A stretch of DNA of 15,816 nucleotides from Candidatus Saccharimonadia bacterium (GCA_023263015.1 JALQXV010000025.1:1-15816); one strand, 5' to 3'; positions 1-8,380 are shown, counted from the stretch's first letter. Notes: generated by a model from the sequence alone, not told the origin. Translations and numbers: made by a program.

Positions 1-1
1 C

Positions 2-2677
2 AACAAGCAGTTTGCGGACGCAATTGTAGAAGGTTTACCGAAGGAAAATTCGGGCGGCGCGGCAAAAGGAAGTGGCGCAGTTGGTAAAACTGGTGTTGAA
101 AAAGCATATAACTATTTAATTAGTAACATTAAACTTAAGCCAGAGGCGGCGGCTGGTGTTGTTGGTAACTTTGTTTTTGAATCAGGGTCAGCTGACCCTG
201 AAGTTAAAGACGAAACATTAAATACGAGAGCGCGAAACTCTGGTGGCTATACTGGACTAGCACAATGGGATCCGTCTAGCCGATGGCCTGCTTTGGTGGC
301 GTTTGCCAAAGGTAAATCTCCTTACAAAATGGAAGTTCAGTTAGATTTTGTGGGGCATGAATTAGAAGGTGGATACAAGAGCACCAAAGAAAAGATCCAA
401 GCCGCTAAAAACCCGGGTGAAGCCGCGAGTGCGTTCAACCAATTTTATGAAGGAAGCGGCAAGGATCCGTCTCCTCGTATGGCGGCTGCAGAGGTTATAT
501 TTAAGAAATATGGACAAGGTGGCGGATCGACCGGTGGCGGCAACGTTGGAGTTGAAGATGATATCCAAGATGAAGTTTGCTGCGTAGACGGTAGCAACGG
601 TGGCAGCCCAGAATTAACAAGCGGCGACTCATCTTCATCTGGTACTCGCAAAGATTATATGTATAAGAGCGGCCTAGAAGGCGCTGACGGTAATGGTAAA
701 GGAACCTTTATTCTTGAGCAGTGGGCAATCCACACACTTAAATCCATCGCAAAACTTAAAAATGTTCCAGAATCCGACACGGTGACCGAAAATCATGTCG
801 TTGCACTGGTGGCGTTTGCCTTGGGTGAAGGTGGTGACATCAATAACCAATGGAAATTTAATCCGCTAAACTCTGGTCACCCAAGCGACCTTTATGTTGA
901 TGGTGCGCACGCTGGTAATGGCACGCAGTCATTCAAGTCCTTTGACGCTGGTGTTTCGGCTACATCACGACATATGACCGAAGGATATCAGACCCGACTC
1001 GGTGAAGTCTTGATTAAGCCAAATTCTACACCAACCGACTTCTTTAAAGCATTAACCAGCCCTGATGCTACACCAGGCAACCTGCACTGGGCTGAAGCGG
1101 CAAATCCTAAGTCTGGTTACTATGAATCCGACTATTATCCAGCACGACTCCGCTTAGTCGAGATGGTTAAGGCCGACTACAAGAATATTGCCGCCCTTAC
1201 GATTGGTACGCCAAACTTTAAAGACCAGCCAAACAAATCACTTAAGACAAGTCTGTTACAGTTTACAGACTTAGCATCTGTATCAGGCGGAGAGGGAAGT
1301 CTAGAAGTTTCTGGCGTAACCCAATGTTGCGCAGATGGCCCAGAAGCTAACGACGGCGACTACAGTGCCAGCGAACCTTCTTCGTGGAAGCAGATATATA
1401 AGACTAATAAGTCTATTAGCGATTCTATGGACAAAGGTAAACTAGAGAAGCCGGATACATTACTAATCCACTATACGGTTGGGACGTCGGAAGGCGCAGA
1501 TCTGCTTGGTTGGATGGGGAATAACGGTGTTGGAATCCAGTTTAATGTCGGTAAAGATGGTACTGTTTACCAAGCATACCCGTTAAATGATATGCGTATG
1601 ACATACCACGTAAAGGGACTTAACAGTAAAGCAATTGGTATCGAAATCACCGGTATGGATGTTAACGATCTCTTGCGCAATGAGAAGCAGTTTAAGTCTG
1701 TAGTTGAACTCTCTAAAACACTGTGCGATACCTATGATATCCCATGTGGCGAACCGAGGGGCGAAATAACTGGCACGACTGACTCTGACAAGGTTCAGGG
1801 TATGATTGGGCATGATGAGGCGCCAGGTAATGACCATACCGATCCAGATGGAGTTAAGGGTAAAGATATTAGTCGCACCGACTCAAGCAAACATATTTAC
1901 ATGAAAAAGCTTCGTGGTGCCATGGGCTTTGAACCAGAACCAACCAAAGATAATGTTGGTAAATCGGATAAATCAGGCTCTTCAGCTGACTCTGTAGCTT
2001 CCACATCACCTTCGTGCGCCCAAAACAACCCAACAGTCGGTGCCGGAGATATGAATAAAACTATCACAGTTAAAGAAGGTGGCAAGTTTATTACTATGCC
2101 TAAAGAGTACTCATGTCCGGGCCGAGAAACTAGAATTGACGCCCGTATTGCACCGGCTCTGGCATACATTTTAACGACATATAATTTATGTGCTGACGAT
2201 GGCTTGGCAAACGGTCACAAGAGTCACGGCGCAGGACTTGGCGTAGACGTGCGTCCAAAAGACCAGAGTAAGCAAAACTCAAAAGATGAATGGAAGAAGA
2301 CCGCCGAAGCCGCCGTACTTGATATGAACTGGTGGGGTGATTCAGCAGACGAACCACCTAAGTCAAGCCCAGGCTGTGCTGCATCTTACAGTGGGTATGG
2401 CACGTGTGTAGGTGGAGCTAAGGGGCCCAAGGGCACAATTCCAAAATGGGTTCGTTGGATTGGTTATAACGGTGATGTTGATCACGGCGACCCATGGCAT
2501 GTCTTTGGGGGTAGCTACGGTCATATCCATATTGGCTGGGATACACCGAACAACGATGGTGTAGCGCCGAGTATTATTGGTACACCGGTTGAAGCAGTCT
2601 ATACCTTTAAAGCACCGGTTCCAGATAACCTTAATAGTCTTCTTCCTGATGAACTTAAAGACAAGCTAAAAGAGTAG
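2..2677 (+). CDS. Multi-domain peptidoglycan hydrolase (phage-tail-lysozyme, lysozyme-like, amidase_2 and LAS metallopeptidase modules), 5' partial
   Basis: The frame is open from the window edge, so the start lies upstream; 891 residues are visible. Module 1 (about residues 27-172) resembles the phage tail lysozyme family, with a likely catalytic Glu at residue 60 in FVFESGSADP. A Gly-rich linker follows. Module 2 (about 218-397) looks lysozyme/transglycosylase-like (FALGEGG, then NPLNSG and a GVSATSRHM segment). Module 3 (about 484-645) is an N-acetylmuramoyl-L-alanine amidase of the amidase_2/PGRP type, with probable zinc ligands H490 (LLIHYT), H604 (IGHDEA) and D614 (HTDPDG). Module 4 (about 690-860) has the LAS peptidase signature: H742-x6-D749 and H841-x-H843 (GHIHIGW). 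Linkers carry paired cysteines (residues 193-194 and 442-443) and a single C672, suggesting an oxidising, extracytoplasmic location. Together it could cut both glycan and peptide bonds of peptidoglycan. The lysozyme-like call for module 2 is the least certain; amidase and LAS modules are the firmest. It heads a tight cluster with the next two genes. Confidence 0.88.
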   Translation, partial: NKQFADAIVEGLPKENSGGAAKGSGAVGKTGVEKAYNYLISNIKLKPEAAAGVVGNFVFESGSADPEVKDETLNTRARNSGGYTGLAQWDPSSRWPALVAFAKGKSPYKMEVQLDFVGHELEGGYKSTKEKIQAAKNPGEAASAFNQFYEGSGKDPSPRMAAAEVIFKKYGQGGGSTGGGNVGVEDDIQDEVCCVDGSNGGSPELTSGDSSSSGTRKDYMYKSGLEGADGNGKGTFILEQWAIHTLKSIAKLKNVPESDTVTENHVVALVAFALGEGGDINNQWKFNPLNSGHPSDLYVDGAHAGNGTQSFKSFDAGVSATSRHMTEGYQTRLGEVLIKPNSTPTDFFKALTSPDATPGNLHWAEAANPKSGYYESDYYPARLRLVEMVKADYKNIAALTIGTPNFKDQPNKSLKTSLLQFTDLASVSGGEGSLEVSGVTQCCADGPEANDGDYSASEPSSWKQIYKTNKSISDSMDKGKLEKPDTLLIHYTVGTSEGADLLGWMGNNGVGIQFNVGKDGTVYQAYPLNDMRMTYHVKGLNSKAIGIEITGMDVNDLLRNEKQFKSVVELSKTLCDTYDIPCGEPRGEITGTTDSDKVQGMIGHDEAPGNDHTDPDGVKGKDISRTDSSKHIYMKKLRGAMGFEPEPTKDNVGKSDKSGSSADSVASTSPSCAQNNPTVGAGDMNKTITVKEGGKFITMPKEYSCPGRETRIDARIAPALAYILTTYNLCADDGLANGHKSHGAGLGVDVRPKDQSKQNSKDEWKKTAEAAVLDMNWWGDSADEPPKSSPGCAASYSGYGTCVGGAKGPKGTIPKWVRWIGYNGDVDHGDPWHVFGGSYGHIHIGWDTPNNDGVAPSIIGTPVEAVYTFKAPVPDNLNSLLPDELKDKLKE

Positions 2678-2681
2678 GGTG

Positions 2682-3239
2682 ATGCAGATTAATAATAGAC
2701 GGGTTATATCATTTGCGATTGCGGCTACCGTGCTGGTAGCAGGTATTGTGTTTGCAGTTCGTTATTTCTCAGGGCACAGTCTAGTAGTTGTAAGCGACCA
2801 GCGGCCCATTACAGTAGTAATTAACGAAAGATCATATATTATCCAAGATGAAGAGCAGTCAATCCGCTTAAAGGACGTTGTTAATTTTTATCGAGCTACC
2901 AATGAAGATGGTTTTACATTTAGTGGCGTGTTAAATATGCAAAATGAGAGTGACACTGTCTTAAAACTTAATTTCACCAAATACTCTATTAGTGAGATAC
3001 ATAAGAGTGTCTGTTCAAAAGACCGTGACATCGCAACCTTTTGTAGTAGCAATGCCGAAAATCTGAGCGTGGAATATGTATCAAATAACCAATGGGCGCT
3101 TATTAAAAGCCCTAGCGATCTTTACGAAGCAGTTCATATGGTCAACAAGGATTGGCAATTCGTCCCTATTACGCAAAGCGACATAATTAGTGGGCAGTAC
3201 CCAAAAGGACTCGAGAAAGCAGCGAGGGAATATGAGTAA
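2682..3239 (+). CDS. Single-pass membrane protein of unknown function, downstream of the lysin
   Basis: About 185 residues. I do not recognise the family. Residues about 8-29 form one hydrophobic segment preceded by NNRR, giving an N-in anchor or uncleaved signal; the rest is soluble, presumably outside the cytoplasm, with two cysteines 12 residues apart (SVCSKD and TFCSSN) that could form a disulfide. The C-terminal part ends in a charged stretch (LEKAAREYE). I chose the ATG at 2682 over the adjacent GTG at 2679 because the GTG would leave no room for a ribosome binding site; the AGAGTAGGG run at the lysin stop codon may serve. The gap to the lysin is only 4 bases and it overlaps the next gene by 8 bases, so the three are surely co-transcribed and probably translationally coupled. 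Role is unknown; partner, anchor or protective factor for the lysin are all guesses. Confidence 0.75.
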   Translation: MQINNRRVISFAIAATVLVAGIVFAVRYFSGHSLVVVSDQRPITVVINERSYIIQDEEQSIRLKDVVNFYRATNEDGFTFSGVLNMQNESDTVLKLNFTKYSISEIHKSVCSKDRDIATFCSSNAENLSVEYVSNNQWALIKSPSDLYEAVHMVNKDWQFVPITQSDIISGQYPKGLEKAAREYE

Positions 3240-4560
3240 ACGAAACAAAATATTAATTGTACTAGGGGTAGTTTTAGGGCTGGTTCTATTGTTTATTTTC
3301 ACGAGTGGACAACGGCAAAAAAATACTGTGTCCGACTATACACGGTTGCATGGCAATATGCAGTTCGCTCAACAGATCGATAACAGTATGTATTTTTATA
3401 GTGGTTCCTTTTTTGCAAAATACGATATAGGTCGTCAAAAGACCGAGCGCCTGAGCGATTACCTATTGATTGGACAGGGCATACAAAATGTCGGCTGGCA
3501 TAAGGAAGGTGTGACTTTTCAAACTACACGGAACGAGGGTAGCTATGATGATTTGTCGGTTGCAATTGCAAATTTGGCAGCACCAAAACTGGGGACCTAC
3601 TGGTGGAACTACGATTTTGCAACTAAGCAGTACCAGCTATTAAAAACGGCTAGTTCCGATAGTTGCCAAGAGTTAACCTACTATAAAGAAAATACGTATA
3701 TTTGTTTGCCTTTAGACGTCAATACTCAGCAATCTAAAAGTATTTCTTTAATCACCACAAACGGAACCAAAGAAGAGGTATACAAAAGCGAAACACCGAT
3801 AAGAAATATGAAGATTGAGGGTGACAGAATCCATTTCATTACAACCAACAGTGACCGTACAGAATCCTTAAAAACAGTTTCTATACAAACAAAACAGACT
3901 AATGATGACTATAAGAGTAAGGGGTTTATTGTTTCGTACGAAGCAAGTGGCAGCACCTTAGGTGTGATTTGGAAAGAACAAGAACCCGCTGATCTTGAAA
4001 AAGAAGAAGTTCACGATAACCAAAGCTCAAAATACAATGTTTCGATACGCAACAATACTAAAGAAACAAGCAAAAAATCGTTCACTACCTCTAGGTTAAA
4101 CACTGAAAAGGTGGGGGCAGATATTTTTATCGTGAACTCAAATGGGGAAGTACACAGAGTTGTAGACAATAAGTTGGTACTCGAAGCTGCTTCGCGCGAT
4201 AAAGAGCAAACCTCAATTCGTTACGCTGCTAAGAACGATGGCAAATACTACTTGGTTGGAATAGACAACGCTTTTTATGGTGATACCGATAAAATCGATG
4301 ATACACTCCGTGACATTTCAGAGTTTGACCCAGACGGAGATAACGACCCAAGTGTTCCACTATTTATTAATACACCTTCTAGTGATCGATTAACAAATGT
4401 CCAGTTGTATGCCAGCACACAGCCATTCACGCAGCAAGCATTGATCGTCGATAGAATTCTCAAAGAAGACTTCTTTGACCCCTCAGAATTTATCTTTGAT
4501 TGGAACATTAATAGTACGTCTAATCAAATACCGTTAACGCCGAATGCAACTATTCTATAG
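3232..4560 (+). CDS. Membrane-anchored extracytoplasmic protein of unknown function, third gene of the lysin cluster
   Basis: 442 residues. Not recognised. Residues about 5-24 (KILIVLGVVLGLVLLFIFTS) are a single hydrophobic anchor after MSKRNK; the long remainder is beta-rich in appearance, with repeated short motifs such as 'ITTNG' and 'ITTNS' and alternating hydrophobic strands, reminiscent of a beta-propeller or sandwich, though no clear repeat register is visible. A longer open frame begins at a GTG at 3190, but the ATG at 3232 is preferred: it has a GAGGGAA ribosome binding site and begins directly before the basic residues and the transmembrane segment. It overlaps the previous gene by 8 bases (ATGAGTAA). 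Its stop codon lies in CTATAG, which is also the recF stop on the other strand, so there is no terminator between the two convergent genes. Confidence 0.78.
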   Translation: MSKRNKILIVLGVVLGLVLLFIFTSGQRQKNTVSDYTRLHGNMQFAQQIDNSMYFYSGSFFAKYDIGRQKTERLSDYLLIGQGIQNVGWHKEGVTFQTTRNEGSYDDLSVAIANLAAPKLGTYWWNYDFATKQYQLLKTASSDSCQELTYYKENTYICLPLDVNTQQSKSISLITTNGTKEEVYKSETPIRNMKIEGDRIHFITTNSDRTESLKTVSIQTKQTNDDYKSKGFIVSYEASGSTLGVIWKEQEPADLEKEEVHDNQSSKYNVSIRNNTKETSKKSFTTSRLNTEKVGADIFIVNSNGEVHRVVDNKLVLEAASRDKEQTSIRYAAKNDGKYYLVGIDNAFYGDTDKIDDTLRDISEFDPDGDNDPSVPLFINTPSSDRLTNVQLYASTQPFTQQALIVDRILKEDFFDPSEFIFDWNINSTSNQIPLTPNATIL

Positions 4561-5613
4561 CGCTAGAACATTACATTTATCACTGAAGTGCTGAACAACA
4601 ATGTCAGCATCGGTGGTAGTGATTATTGTTTGATAGTCTTTTAGGAAATTAGTTAGTGCTTTGCGACGAGCTCCGTCCAACTCACTAAAAACATCATCTA
4701 GAAGTAATATTGGTCGAACACTACGCTCCTTTTCGAGCACTCGCAGTTCCATAATTTTCAGACCAAGTAGTAATGTTCTGATCTCTCCTCTAGAAGCTGA
4801 TAGTAGGGCAGGTTGATCTCCAAAATATACAACTATGTCATCTCTATGTGGGCCACTTCCAGTAAAACCACGGGCGATATCTAGGTCTTGCGAAGATTCT
4901 AGTTTGCGCAGCAAATTAGTCCCATAATTATCAGTTACTAGTGATGATTCGTACTTAATCTTAATATTTTTATCATGGCCAGCTACCTCGCAGTAAATGT
5001 CGCTGAGTTGATGATTAATAGTCTCTATTAAAGCCAATCGTTGCTTAACTATCTGTTCCCCTAAATCAACTAGTCGCAAGTTCCAAGCAAACAGTTGTGA
5101 GGTGCCCCGAACTCCCTGTTTAAGTAATGCATTTCTTTGAGCAACCACACGTTTGTAATGACTTCTATGTTGCTCAAAGCTTGGAATATATTGTTCAAGC
5201 AGGTCATCAAAATAGTTGCGACGTAGTGATGGCTCACTTTCTATAAGCTGCAGGTCATTTGGTTCAAACAAAACAACTGGTTGTTTTTGAGTAGGAGGGA
5301 AGCGTTTGAACGTTTTTTCATCGATCTCAAACGTTTTAACCATCTTGCCCGCTGGGTCATTTTGCAACTTAACCGTTCGTAAGCCGTTTTCGCTTGTATG
5401 AACATCGATTCGTGCCCATTGACTTGTATTATTAACAAGCTGGGCATCACGCGCCCTGTACGACTTACCGATCGAAGCCACCATAATTGCTTCTAGTAAA
5501 TTGGTTTTACCTGCTGCGTTCGGTCCTACTACAATATTTACCCCTGAACCAAGATCAAACGAGGCATCAGAATAAGAACGATAGTTCTGTAGTCGCAGAT
5601 CTGTAAACGTCAT
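4555..5613 (-). CDS. recF: DNA replication and repair protein RecF
   Basis: 352 residues, normal for RecF. It is an SMC/ABC-like ATPase that binds gapped DNA and helps load RecA at stalled or damaged forks. The Walker A loop is GPNAAGKTN at residues 30-38 near the N-terminus (after LQNYRSYSD), the ABC signature region is SASRGEIRTLLLGLK, and Walker B with the D-loop is ILLLDDVFSELD near the C-terminus. It starts 8 bases after the dnaN stop with no clear Shine-Dalgarno sequence, so coupled translation with dnaN is likely. The usual downstream partner gyrB is absent; instead recF runs into a convergent gene with a 6-base overlap. Confidence 0.97.
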   Translation of the reverse strand: MTFTDLRLQNYRSYSDASFDLGSGVNIVVGPNAAGKTNLLEAIMVASIGKSYRARDAQLVNNTSQWARIDVHTSENGLRTVKLQNDPAGKMVKTFEIDEKTFKRFPPTQKQPVVLFEPNDLQLIESEPSLRRNYFDDLLEQYIPSFEQHRSHYKRVVAQRNALLKQGVRGTSQLFAWNLRLVDLGEQIVKQRLALIETINHQLSDIYCEVAGHDKNIKIKYESSLVTDNYGTNLLRKLESSQDLDIARGFTGSGPHRDDIVVYFGDQPALLSASRGEIRTLLLGLKIMELRVLEKERSVRPILLLDDVFSELDGARRKALTNFLKDYQTIITTTDADIVVQHFSDKCNVLAL

Positions 5614-5621
5614 ACTAACTA

Positions 5622-6713
5622 TTATGACTTAAGCGGCATAATAAGGTGTATATAATCTTTATCTTCAACACCTTTAATAACGCACGGCTCGAGCTTACCG
5701 TTAAAGGCTACACTTACCTCGCTATCGTTAATTACCCCAAGACCATCTAATATAAATCGCGAATTAAGTGTAATACTAGCCGTACCTGTTACTTTTGCAG
5801 ATGCTGTTGCCGTATTTTCACCAAGCTGAGAAGCAATGGAACGAATACTAATCTGTTTTTCATCTTCATCGAGATCAAGCGTTACACTACCAGCAGATTC
5901 TCGAGCAAAGAGACTCGAAACCTTGGTTATATTAACTAGTTCAGCCTTTGGTAAAACAGCAGCTGTAGAGAAGCTGGTTGGAATAAGTTTTCGGTAGTCT
6001 GGGTATACTCCGTCGATTAAACGAGTAACCAGCTCGACATCTCCGACTGTAAACAAGACCTGTTGGTCATCGTGAGTTACTACAATCTCCTCATCTGCGT
6101 CACCAATAATACGGAGTAAATCTTGCATTGCACTGGCTGGGAGAAGTAATTTAACTTCTTGAGCAAGTGGCATGATGCGTTTTTCTGCTAAACGGTAGCT
6201 GTCTGTGGCTGCAATATACAGATGACCTTCATGAGTATGAAAGAAAATTCCGGTTAAAATTGGCCGAGCGTCATCATTGCTAGCTGCTAAAATCACTTGC
6301 TGTAATGCTTTTTTAAGCTCGGCAGCAGGTACATTCCATGTGGAACCATTATTAATCTGTGGCATAACAGGGTAGTCGTCGGCTACCGTCCCATTGATTG
6401 TCGAGTTGTATTTGTCGGCTTTGATACGTAATTTTGTGTCATCAACTTTAATATCAATAATTCCACTTGGTAGACTCGCTACAAAATCTTGCATAAGACG
6501 AGCAGGGACGGTTATTGAACCTTCTTCGCTAACTTTTGAGCCAATGTAATGGGTGATTGCAATATTTAAGTTGGTGGCTGCTATACATACACGATTATCG
6601 ATTGTTTTGATTAGAACATTAGAAAGAATAGGAAGAGCATTCTTTGTACTGGCTACACGAGCCACGTTGTTGAGTGCTCGATTTAGGTTTTCTTGAGTTA
6701 CTTGAAGTTTCAT
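5622..6713 (-). CDS. dnaN: DNA polymerase III subunit beta (sliding clamp)
   Basis: 363 residues, the family length. Opening MKLQVTQENLNRALNNVARV and the central TGIFFHTHEGHLYIAATDSYRLAEKR segment are typical of the bacterial beta clamp, as is the C-terminal IHLIMPLKS, close to the usual LMPMR ending that helps form the hydrophobic partner-binding pocket. Three clamp domains fit into the length. The dimeric ring tethers the replicative polymerase to DNA. The gene follows dnaA after a 278-base gap full of DnaA boxes, and precedes recF by 8 bases. A weak AGG-containing ribosome binding site (GATAGGTAG) lies about 7-10 bases before the ATG. A candidate -10 (TATAAT) just upstream suggests it may also have its own promoter. 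Confidence 0.98.
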   Translation of the reverse strand: MKLQVTQENLNRALNNVARVASTKNALPILSNVLIKTIDNRVCIAATNLNIAITHYIGSKVSEEGSITVPARLMQDFVASLPSGIIDIKVDDTKLRIKADKYNSTINGTVADDYPVMPQINNGSTWNVPAAELKKALQQVILAASNDDARPILTGIFFHTHEGHLYIAATDSYRLAEKRIMPLAQEVKLLLPASAMQDLLRIIGDADEEIVVTHDDQQVLFTVGDVELVTRLIDGVYPDYRKLIPTSFSTAAVLPKAELVNITKVSSLFARESAGSVTLDLDEDEKQISIRSIASQLGENTATASAKVTGTASITLNSRFILDGLGVINDSEVSVAFNGKLEPCVIKGVEDKDYIHLIMPLKS

Positions 6714-6730
6714 GAGGCTACCTATCTTTT

Positions 6731-6807
6731 CCTTATTATATTATTAATAGATTCTTAAAATTTAATGTAATAGACCTAATAATAGGCGGTGTGGATACTG
6801 TTGATAA
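6731..6807. other. oriC: Putative origin-unwinding element (tandem DnaA boxes, GC cluster, AT-rich run) in the dnaA-dnaN gap
   Basis: Two 9-mers lie back to back in one orientation: TGTGGATAC (6790-6798) and TGTTGATAA (6799-6807), each one mismatch from the reverse form of the DnaA box TTATCCACA. Next to them is GGCGG (6785-6789), then an AT-rich run down to about 6731. Read on the minus strand the order is box, box, CCGCC, TATTATTAGG and AT-rich DNA, matching the box / GC-cluster / DnaA-trio layout described for the basal unwinding system of B. subtilis, with only a degenerate trio run (TAT TAT TAG). Location between dnaA and dnaN fits as well. The melting role is inference. Confidence 0.6.
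6735..6740 (-). promoter_or_regulatory. Candidate -10 element for dnaN
   Basis: A perfect TATAAT on the minus strand 21 bases before the dnaN ATG; transcription from here would give a leader of roughly 15 bases that still includes the weak GATAGGTAG ribosome binding site. No good -35 is visible, and the surrounding DNA is so AT-rich that a chance match is quite possible. Confidence 0.35.
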
Positions 6808-6842
6808 CTGTTCATTAACAGATTGATTTAATGAAAATTTAA

Positions 6843-6987
6843 TGTGGAGAAACTGTTGCACAAACTGGGTAGAAAATTGGGTAAAAGAGGCGCTTATACT
6901 CAATACTGTTTTATTAAAAATAGTGCGTGTGGAGAACAATAAAGTTGTGCGCAGTTTTGTACTAACTTTTTGCTCAACTAATCCACA
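6843..6987. promoter_or_regulatory. Further DnaA-box-like sites downstream of dnaA
   Basis: TGTGGAGAA occurs twice (6843-6851 and 6928-6936), the reverse of TTCTCCACA, one base off TTWTNCACA. TAATCCACA at 6979-6987, just after the dnaA stop codon, is one base off TTATCCACA. Together with the tandem pair at 6790-6807 the 278-base dnaA-dnaN gap has five box-like sites. Sites with a mismatch are only suggestive individually; the cluster is what supports them. Confidence 0.55.
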
Positions 6988-6991
6988 GGTT

Positions 6992-8380
6992 TTACGCATA
7001 CAAACGCTCCTTAATATCGGCAATTGCAACCCTAACTTCATTATCAAACGCCTTTTCTTTCTCAATCTTCTCAACAGAGTGGATAGCAGTTGTGTGATCT
7101 TTTCTGCCTAACTCACGAGCAATTTTAGGAAAACTAAGGTGTAGTTCACTACGGAGCATATACATTGCGATCTGACGCGGTACTACAATCTCTTTGTCTC
7201 GCTTTGGACCAAGTAGCTCGTCAACACTTATTTGGAAGTGTCGCGCGGTACGCTCAATAATTTGTTTGGCACTCAAGTGTTTAGGTCGCGCTTTAGTATT
7301 TCCGAGCAACGCTACCGCTACCTCTAATGTAGGGTCGACATTACGCATTTCACAGAATGCGATCAGCTGATTTAAGGCACCTTCGAGCTCACGGATATTA
7401 TTTTGGACATAGTTAGCGAGGTGTTCTACAACGGTAGGCGTAAGAGAGAGATTATGTGTTTCGGCCTTAGATTGGATGATTGCACAACGGGTCTCAAAGT
7501 CTGGTGCTTGCATATCAATTGCCATGCCCCATTCAAATCGAGACCGAAGTCGATCGGTGAGGGTTGGGATGTCTTTTGGTTGACGGTCACTGGTGATAAT
7601 AATTTGCTTGTTGGCTTGGTGTAAGGCATTAAAAGTATGGAAAAGTTCATCCTGAGTCTTTTCTTTGCCGGCGATAAATTGAATATCATCGATAATGAGC
7701 ACATCAGCACTGCGGTAAACCGCCGCAAAATCAGTGTTCTTTTTAAAGCGAATCGCATCAAGAAATTCTTGGATGAACTGTTCTGATGAAACATACACTA
7801 CGCTAGCTCCTGGGTTTTTGGCGATAATGCCATTACCAGCTGCTTGGATTAAGTGGGTTTTACCAATCCCTACACCCCCATATAGAAAGAGTGGGTTGTA
7901 TTTAGTGCCTGGGTTTTGGGCTATGGCTTGGCAGGCTGCGTAGGCGAGCTCGCTACCACCCCCGACAATAAAGTTGTCAAAGTTATACCGTTCGTTAAGT
8001 CCTTGGCGGTATGAATGGGTTAGGCTGTTAGCCGAAGTAGGTGCTGTTGGACGGTTAGTTACTTTAACTGGTTGCGCGGTCTGGTTCTGTAAAACAACCG
8101 GTTCATCTTTTACGCGACGACTGTTAAGAGAAGAGGTGGGCAGTATTTTATATTCAATAGTAGTGTATGCAACGTCGTTTTTAGTTAGGGTTTCGGCGAT
8201 AAGGTCGTTAAATCTCTTTTCGAGTTGCTGTTTAATAAAAACATTTGGCGCTCCAATTTGGACACAGCCATCCTGAATTTTTAGCAGGCGAGTGTTCTTA
8301 AACCATGTAACAAAGTTTCCATTTGAAACACCAAGTTCAATCTCTCCTAGTACAGCCTGCCAGAGGCTCGCAGTATCCAT
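6992..8380 (-). CDS. dnaA: Chromosomal replication initiator protein DnaA
   Basis: 462 residues from the ATG chosen here. The AAA+ initiator binds DnaA boxes and melts the origin. Domain I starts at once (LWQAVLGEIE); a short, Pro/Thr/Gln-rich domain II spans about residues 85-125. The AAA+ core shows FLYGGVGIGKTHL (Walker A, about 168-175), VLIIDDIQFIAGKEKTQ (Walker B, about 227-232) and IIITSDRQP (sensor 1). Domain IV has the box-recognition signature GRKDHTTAIHS (about 425-435). Start choice is uncertain: a GTG at 8401 in the same frame adds 7 residues (MRGNSKT). Both starts have a G-rich sequence upstream at longish spacing; I favour the ATG because family members begin close to the LWQ motif. 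A putative extended -10 promoter with a DnaA box at its -35 position hints at autoregulation. Confidence 0.97.
   Translation of the reverse strand: MDTASLWQAVLGEIELGVSNGNFVTWFKNTRLLKIQDGCVQIGAPNVFIKQQLEKRFNDLIAETLTKNDVAYTTIEYKILPTSSLNSRRVKDEPVVLQNQTAQPVKVTNRPTAPTSANSLTHSYRQGLNERYNFDNFIVGGGSELAYAACQAIAQNPGTKYNPLFLYGGVGIGKTHLIQAAGNGIIAKNPGASVVYVSSEQFIQEFLDAIRFKKNTDFAAVYRSADVLIIDDIQFIAGKEKTQDELFHTFNALHQANKQIIITSDRQPKDIPTLTDRLRSRFEWGMAIDMQAPDFETRCAIIQSKAETHNLSLTPTVVEHLANYVQNNIRELEGALNQLIAFCEMRNVDPTLEVAVALLGNTKARPKHLSAKQIIERTARHFQISVDELLGPKRDKEIVVPRQIAMYMLRSELHLSFPKIARELGRKDHTTAIHSVEKIEKEKAFDNEVRVAIADIKERLYA

Noticed and set aside
293..2677. Lysin start at 293
   Set aside because: That codon is a TTG in the middle of the phage-tail-lysozyme module; the frame is open to the window edge and the conserved FVFESG part lies before it.
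3190..3231. Upstream GTG start for the third lysin-cluster gene
   Set aside because: The extra 14 residues overlap the preceding gene, and the ATG at 3232 has a proper GAGGGAA site and a standard membrane-anchor N-terminus.
1..4560. Prophage remnant, because of the phage-tail-lysozyme module
   Set aside because: No integrase, capsid, tail or holin gene is visible, and the neighbours are membrane-anchored proteins; the module is widespread in non-phage wall hydrolases. Upstream sequence would be needed to exclude it fully.
6736..7074. 112-codon minus-strand ORF spanning the dnaA-dnaN gap
   Set aside because: It overlaps the dnaA 3' end in another frame, has no ribosome binding site or recognisable domain, and its codons follow the DnaA-box and AT-rich sequences.
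7426..7794. 122-codon ORF inside dnaA on the same strand, other frame
   Set aside because: Lies wholly within the well-supported AAA+ core of dnaA; low-complexity translation with no family likeness.
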